Made by a program: the position numbers and the translations under genes. From positions 372,001-436,000 of the forward strand of contig NZ_JANFQP010000001.1 of NCBI RefSeq assembly GCF_024436175.1: a stretch of 64,000 bases of DNA, read 5' to 3'. This DNA comes from Kaistella montana. GTDB lineage: Bacteria; Bacteroidota; Bacteroidia; Flavobacteriales; Weeksellaceae. The notes under the pieces were generated by a model that was not told the DNA's origin, made no database searches, and was given only the letters and a program-made list of their open reading frames with translations. This document shows, one piece after another, positions 61,872-64,000 of this stretch. Each line of letters starts with the position of its first letter. The stretch's first letter is position 1.

Positions 61872-62444
61872 TTATTCCGTTTTATAATCATCACGAACTT
61901 CATTGCTTTTTGCATAACAAACTGGAGATGAATTCTGTTGTAGAAACATTTGATCATTGAAATCTTTGGATTGATTTCTGGCGATAGAAAGGGTTTTCCA
62001 ATCCTCATTTTTCAACATTTTTGCGATGTACACGATTTGCCCGATATGATAAGGATAATGCGCTAATTGTCGTAAAACCGCATCAATCACCGAATGTTTT
62101 TCGCCACGAATAAAAATGGTTTGATGAAGGTTTTCTTCGTTGATTTGGTCTAAAGCATTGAACAGAATTTTCCAGCCTTTTTCCCATAATTCCTGCATTT
62201 CGGTTTTGGTATTTATACTGTTTTCAAATTCAGAATCGCGGTTTCGCCAGTCTTTTTCACCATCTTCAGTGAGGAAGTTGGTCCAGCGAGAAATCATGTT
62301 TCCGGAAAGGTGTTTTACAATCGTTGCGATTGAATTACTTTCTGCATTGTATTGCCACAAAATCTCTTGTTCATTGAGCTGCGTGAAGGTTTTGTCGCCC
62401 AAATCTTTGTAATACTGAAACCGTTTGATGAAAAGATCTTTCAT
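61872..62444 (-). CDS. DinB-like protein (DUF1572)
   Basis: A 190-aa four-helix-bundle protein of the DinB/YfiT superfamily. Likely metal-binding His residues sit in 'TIVKHLSGNM' and 'RQLAHYPYHIGQIVYIAK', the standard three-His site. Members act as thiol-dependent transferases or are of unknown role. The C-terminal 40 residues are polar. It is a single gene between mtaB and the PD-(D/E)XK-like gene. Confidence 0.82.
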   Translation of the reverse strand: MKDLFIKRFQYYKDLGDKTFTQLNEQEILWQYNAESNSIATIVKHLSGNMISRWTNFLTEDGEKDWRNRDSEFENSINTKTEMQELWEKGWKILFNALDQINEENLHQTIFIRGEKHSVIDAVLRQLAHYPYHIGQIVYIAKMLKNEDWKTLSIARNQSKDFNDQMFLQQNSSPVCYAKSNEVRDDYKTE

Positions 62445-62494
62445 GATTTTTATCCTTTTGACTCATCAAATTTACAAAAAACGTTGGGTGTTTT

Positions 62495-63292
62495 TTATTT
62501 AATCATTGTTAAATTTCCGCAGAGGTTTTCGAGATGAAAAATCTTGTGAAACGGCGATTGTATTTGGTGTAGATTTTCTTTGTTTTGAATAAAAGTATAG
62601 CGTGACGCAAGCGAATTCATATCCGAAACGATCACGAGCCAACATTCATCAACGCTGCGATCGTAATAAGGAAATTTCTCGTTTTTCTTTTCGATTAAAT
62701 CAATAATTTTTTCGGAAGATAGTTCATCAAAAAGTCCCATCGTAAAATCCGGCGTGATGAAAACATTTCGGCGGTGAGGCGATTTTCGGATTTTTTTCAC
62801 ATAGCCATAACTTTTATTTTGGCGAATGGATTTCACGATGTTGATGACCATTTCGTTCTGTTTTTCGAGCAAATCAATCTTCGAAATATGGTGGAATTCT
62901 AAAAAATAAACACCACGAAATTTCGCGGTGTCTTCTTGTTCCAAAAGTATTTCAGCTTGGCGGAAAATTTTATTTAATTGGCTTTCGATCTTTTTTATTT
63001 CGAGGTGGTTGATCACTTCGGTCAGTTCGATTCCGATTTTTTTATTGTTGAAACTGGCAATAAAATCGGGACTTTCGCAGGTGAGATTTTCAAATTGTAC
63101 ATCGGGAAAATGATGGAGAAACGAGTTCAGCAAAAGGATTTCTGCCTTTTTTTTGTACTTTTCTCTATCGTGAAGTTCGGAGTTGTCGATTTGCCGATGG
63201 TAGCGCTCGATCGGCTTTTTTTTCAAGTGGCGGTTCAGGTAGTAAAGCGAGAGGTTTTTCACCAAATCTTCGTCGGAAAATACTTTCTTCAT
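62495..63292 (-). CDS. Hypothetical protein with PD-(D/E)XK-like motif
   Basis: A 265-aa soluble protein starting MKKVFSDEDLVKNL; the frame runs 12 codons further upstream but that stretch is AT-driven. Residues about 65-95 read 'ENLTCESPDFIASFNNKKIGIELTEVINH', an S-P-D followed eleven residues on by E-L-T, a pattern of PD-(D/E)XK nucleases. A basic N-terminal third ('RHLKKKPIERYHRQ') could bind nucleic acid. It may be a nuclease, but I know no family for it. There are no partner genes of a defence system. Confidence 0.65.
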   Translation of the reverse strand: MKKVFSDEDLVKNLSLYYLNRHLKKKPIERYHRQIDNSELHDREKYKKKAEILLLNSFLHHFPDVQFENLTCESPDFIASFNNKKIGIELTEVINHLEIKKIESQLNKIFRQAEILLEQEDTAKFRGVYFLEFHHISKIDLLEKQNEMVINIVKSIRQNKSYGYVKKIRKSPHRRNVFITPDFTMGLFDELSSEKIIDLIEKKNEKFPYYDRSVDECWLVIVSDMNSLASRYTFIQNKENLHQIQSPFHKIFHLENLCGNLTMIK

Positions 63293-63556
63293 AACCTTAT
63301 TTTTTATAATCAAAAAATTGAATACCAATATTTTACGATTTAAAGTTATATAAAAAATTTAGATAATCAACCGTTTAGTTTAAATTTAAACTATAATTAA
63401 TATTCAATTTTATCGAAAATGGTTTTTTCCTTATGTTTTTGGGAAAAAAAAGACGCTGAAACAGTAGGTTTTTCTCATAAAATTATTAAAAAATATCGAT
63501 TATATCATATTTAACAAAAAATAAACGTAATATTTTCGGGCAGTAATTAAAATTTT

Positions 63557-63564
63557 TACCTTTG
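63557..63564 (+). promoter_or_regulatory. Promoter box of the glucan phosphorylase gene
   Basis: A perfect TAnnTTTG box (TACCTTTG) lies 22 bases before the ATG. No TTG at -33 spacing; TTTTCGGG occupies that place, similar to TTTTCGGT upstream of the ndk box. Confidence 0.55.
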
Positions 63565-63586
63565 CAACTTAAATTTATTCACGATT

Positions 63587-64000
63587 ATGGATTTTAAAAA
63601 CTTTACGATGCCTTTCAGTATCAACCCTGAATATTCAAAAAAAGTTGCCTATTTTTCGATGGAATTTGCCATCGATCAAGCATTAAAAATATATTCCGGC
63701 GGCCTCGGATTTTTGGCTGGTTCACACATGAAAAGTGCTTATAACCTTAAGCAAGATTTAATAGGAATCGGTATTTTATGGAAATTTGGTTACTATGACC
63801 AAGCCAGAAATCACGATCAAACTTTGCAACCAACTTGGACGAAAAAAATGTATTCTTTCTTGCAAGATACCGGAATTAAATTTCAAATTGAGATTCATTC
63901 TGCACCGGTTTGGGTGAAAGTTTGGTATTTAGATCCTGAGATTTTCCAATCTGCGCCGATGTTTTTCCTATCAACCGACGTTCCGGAAAACGATCATGTT
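63587..64000 (+). CDS. Alpha-glucan phosphorylase, N-terminal part (cut by window end)
   Basis: 138 codons are visible, open at the window edge. The sequence starts MDFKNFTMPFSINPEYSKKV and contains 'VAYFSMEFAIDQALKIYSGGLGFLAGSHMKSAYNL', the conserved opening of the alpha-glucan (glycogen/maltodextrin) phosphorylase family of Bacteroidota. The enzyme releases glucose-1-phosphate from glycogen. PLP-binding residues lie beyond the window. No other glg gene is in view. Confidence 0.9.
   Translation, partial: MDFKNFTMPFSINPEYSKKVAYFSMEFAIDQALKIYSGGLGFLAGSHMKSAYNLKQDLIGIGILWKFGYYDQARNHDQTLQPTWTKKMYSFLQDTGIKFQIEIHSAPVWVKVWYLDPEIFQSAPMFFLSTDVPENDHV

Noticed and set aside
62978-63343. 121-codon + strand ORF opposite the PD-(D/E)XK-like gene
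   Set aside because: It mirrors the reverse gene, is full of Phe and Val runs from A/T-rich codons, and has no signal or domain.
1-64000. CRISPR arrays, prophage, integrase and complete insertion sequences
   Set aside because: No regularly spaced repeats with unique spacers, no phage structural genes, and no transposase or recombinase ORF were found; only IS-end-like strings remain.

Overview
The window is AT-rich chromosomal DNA of a flavobacterium (Bacteroidota), most likely a Weeksellaceae member close to Chryseobacterium or Kaistella. Supporting signs are promoters of the TTG-N(18-20)-TAnnTTTG type, start codons without Shine-Dalgarno sequences, a protein with a type IX secretion tail, four GLPGLI-family genes, the gliding-type isomerase GldI, DUF4294 and DUF4230 proteins, and an arginine pathway that uses an N-acyl-ornithine carbamoyltransferase. 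A tRNA without an encoded CCA end also fits. The genus is inference.

Layout. 0-13.6 kb: an NRAMP-like transporter, a DUF4230/thioredoxin-like lipoprotein cluster, an NTP pyrophosphohydrolase, an acyl-CoA dehydrogenase, a secreted endonuclease, a helix-hairpin-helix repeat protein, a MerR regulator, an SMP-30 lipoprotein, a DEAD-box helicase, rpsA and rplS. 13.8-17.9 kb: the two subunits of a 3-oxoacid CoA-transferase, separated by a GLPGLI gene and an opposing ABC exporter. 18.1-26.6 kb: a nine-gene arginine operon (GNAT, argG, argC, argD, argF', argB, argE, argH, Lrp/AsnC regulator) behind one clear promoter. 26.8-35.8 kb: a dienelactone hydrolase, cupin, HAD phosphatase, NhaC antiporter, HsdR_N-like protein and holA back to back, trxB, crcB, tRNA-Ser(UGA), an SPFH protein, a broken rhodanese gene and two YeeE/YedE half-transporters. 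35.9-43.2 kb: a SulP transporter, a frameshifted MliC-like lipoprotein, dnaX split at an 11-A run, DAHP synthase/chorismate mutase, rsgA, a candidate small RNA and ndk. 43.3-55 kb: GLPGLI genes (one frameshifted), rpe, an M42 peptidase, DUF4294, S1/P1 nuclease, Nudix, mnmD, ilvE, gldI, a cyclophilin-FKBP fusion, and a GLPGLI/carboxypeptidase-like pair next to REP-like hairpins. 55.5-64 kb: an M23 peptidase, gpsA, mqo, DUF1684, mtaB, a DinB-like protein, a PD-(D/E)XK-like protein, and the start of an alpha-glucan phosphorylase.

Most of the window is core housekeeping. No phage, CRISPR array, intact insertion sequence or obvious defence island is visible. The most interesting signals are (1) dnaX, where full-length tau needs a frame change at eleven consecutive A residues; (2) a roughly 125-nt candidate small RNA divergent from ndk, with its own promoter box and terminator; (3) a Val at the carbamoyltransferase position that in characterised relatives separates acetyl- from succinyl-ornithine use; (4) an 11-bp phased repeat tract beside IS-end-like fragments; (5) two REP-like hairpins and a duplicated terminator flanking a GLPGLI island; and (6) three genes broken by apparent single-base indels. 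The indel cases could also reflect residual sequence errors, which bears on the dnaX reading.
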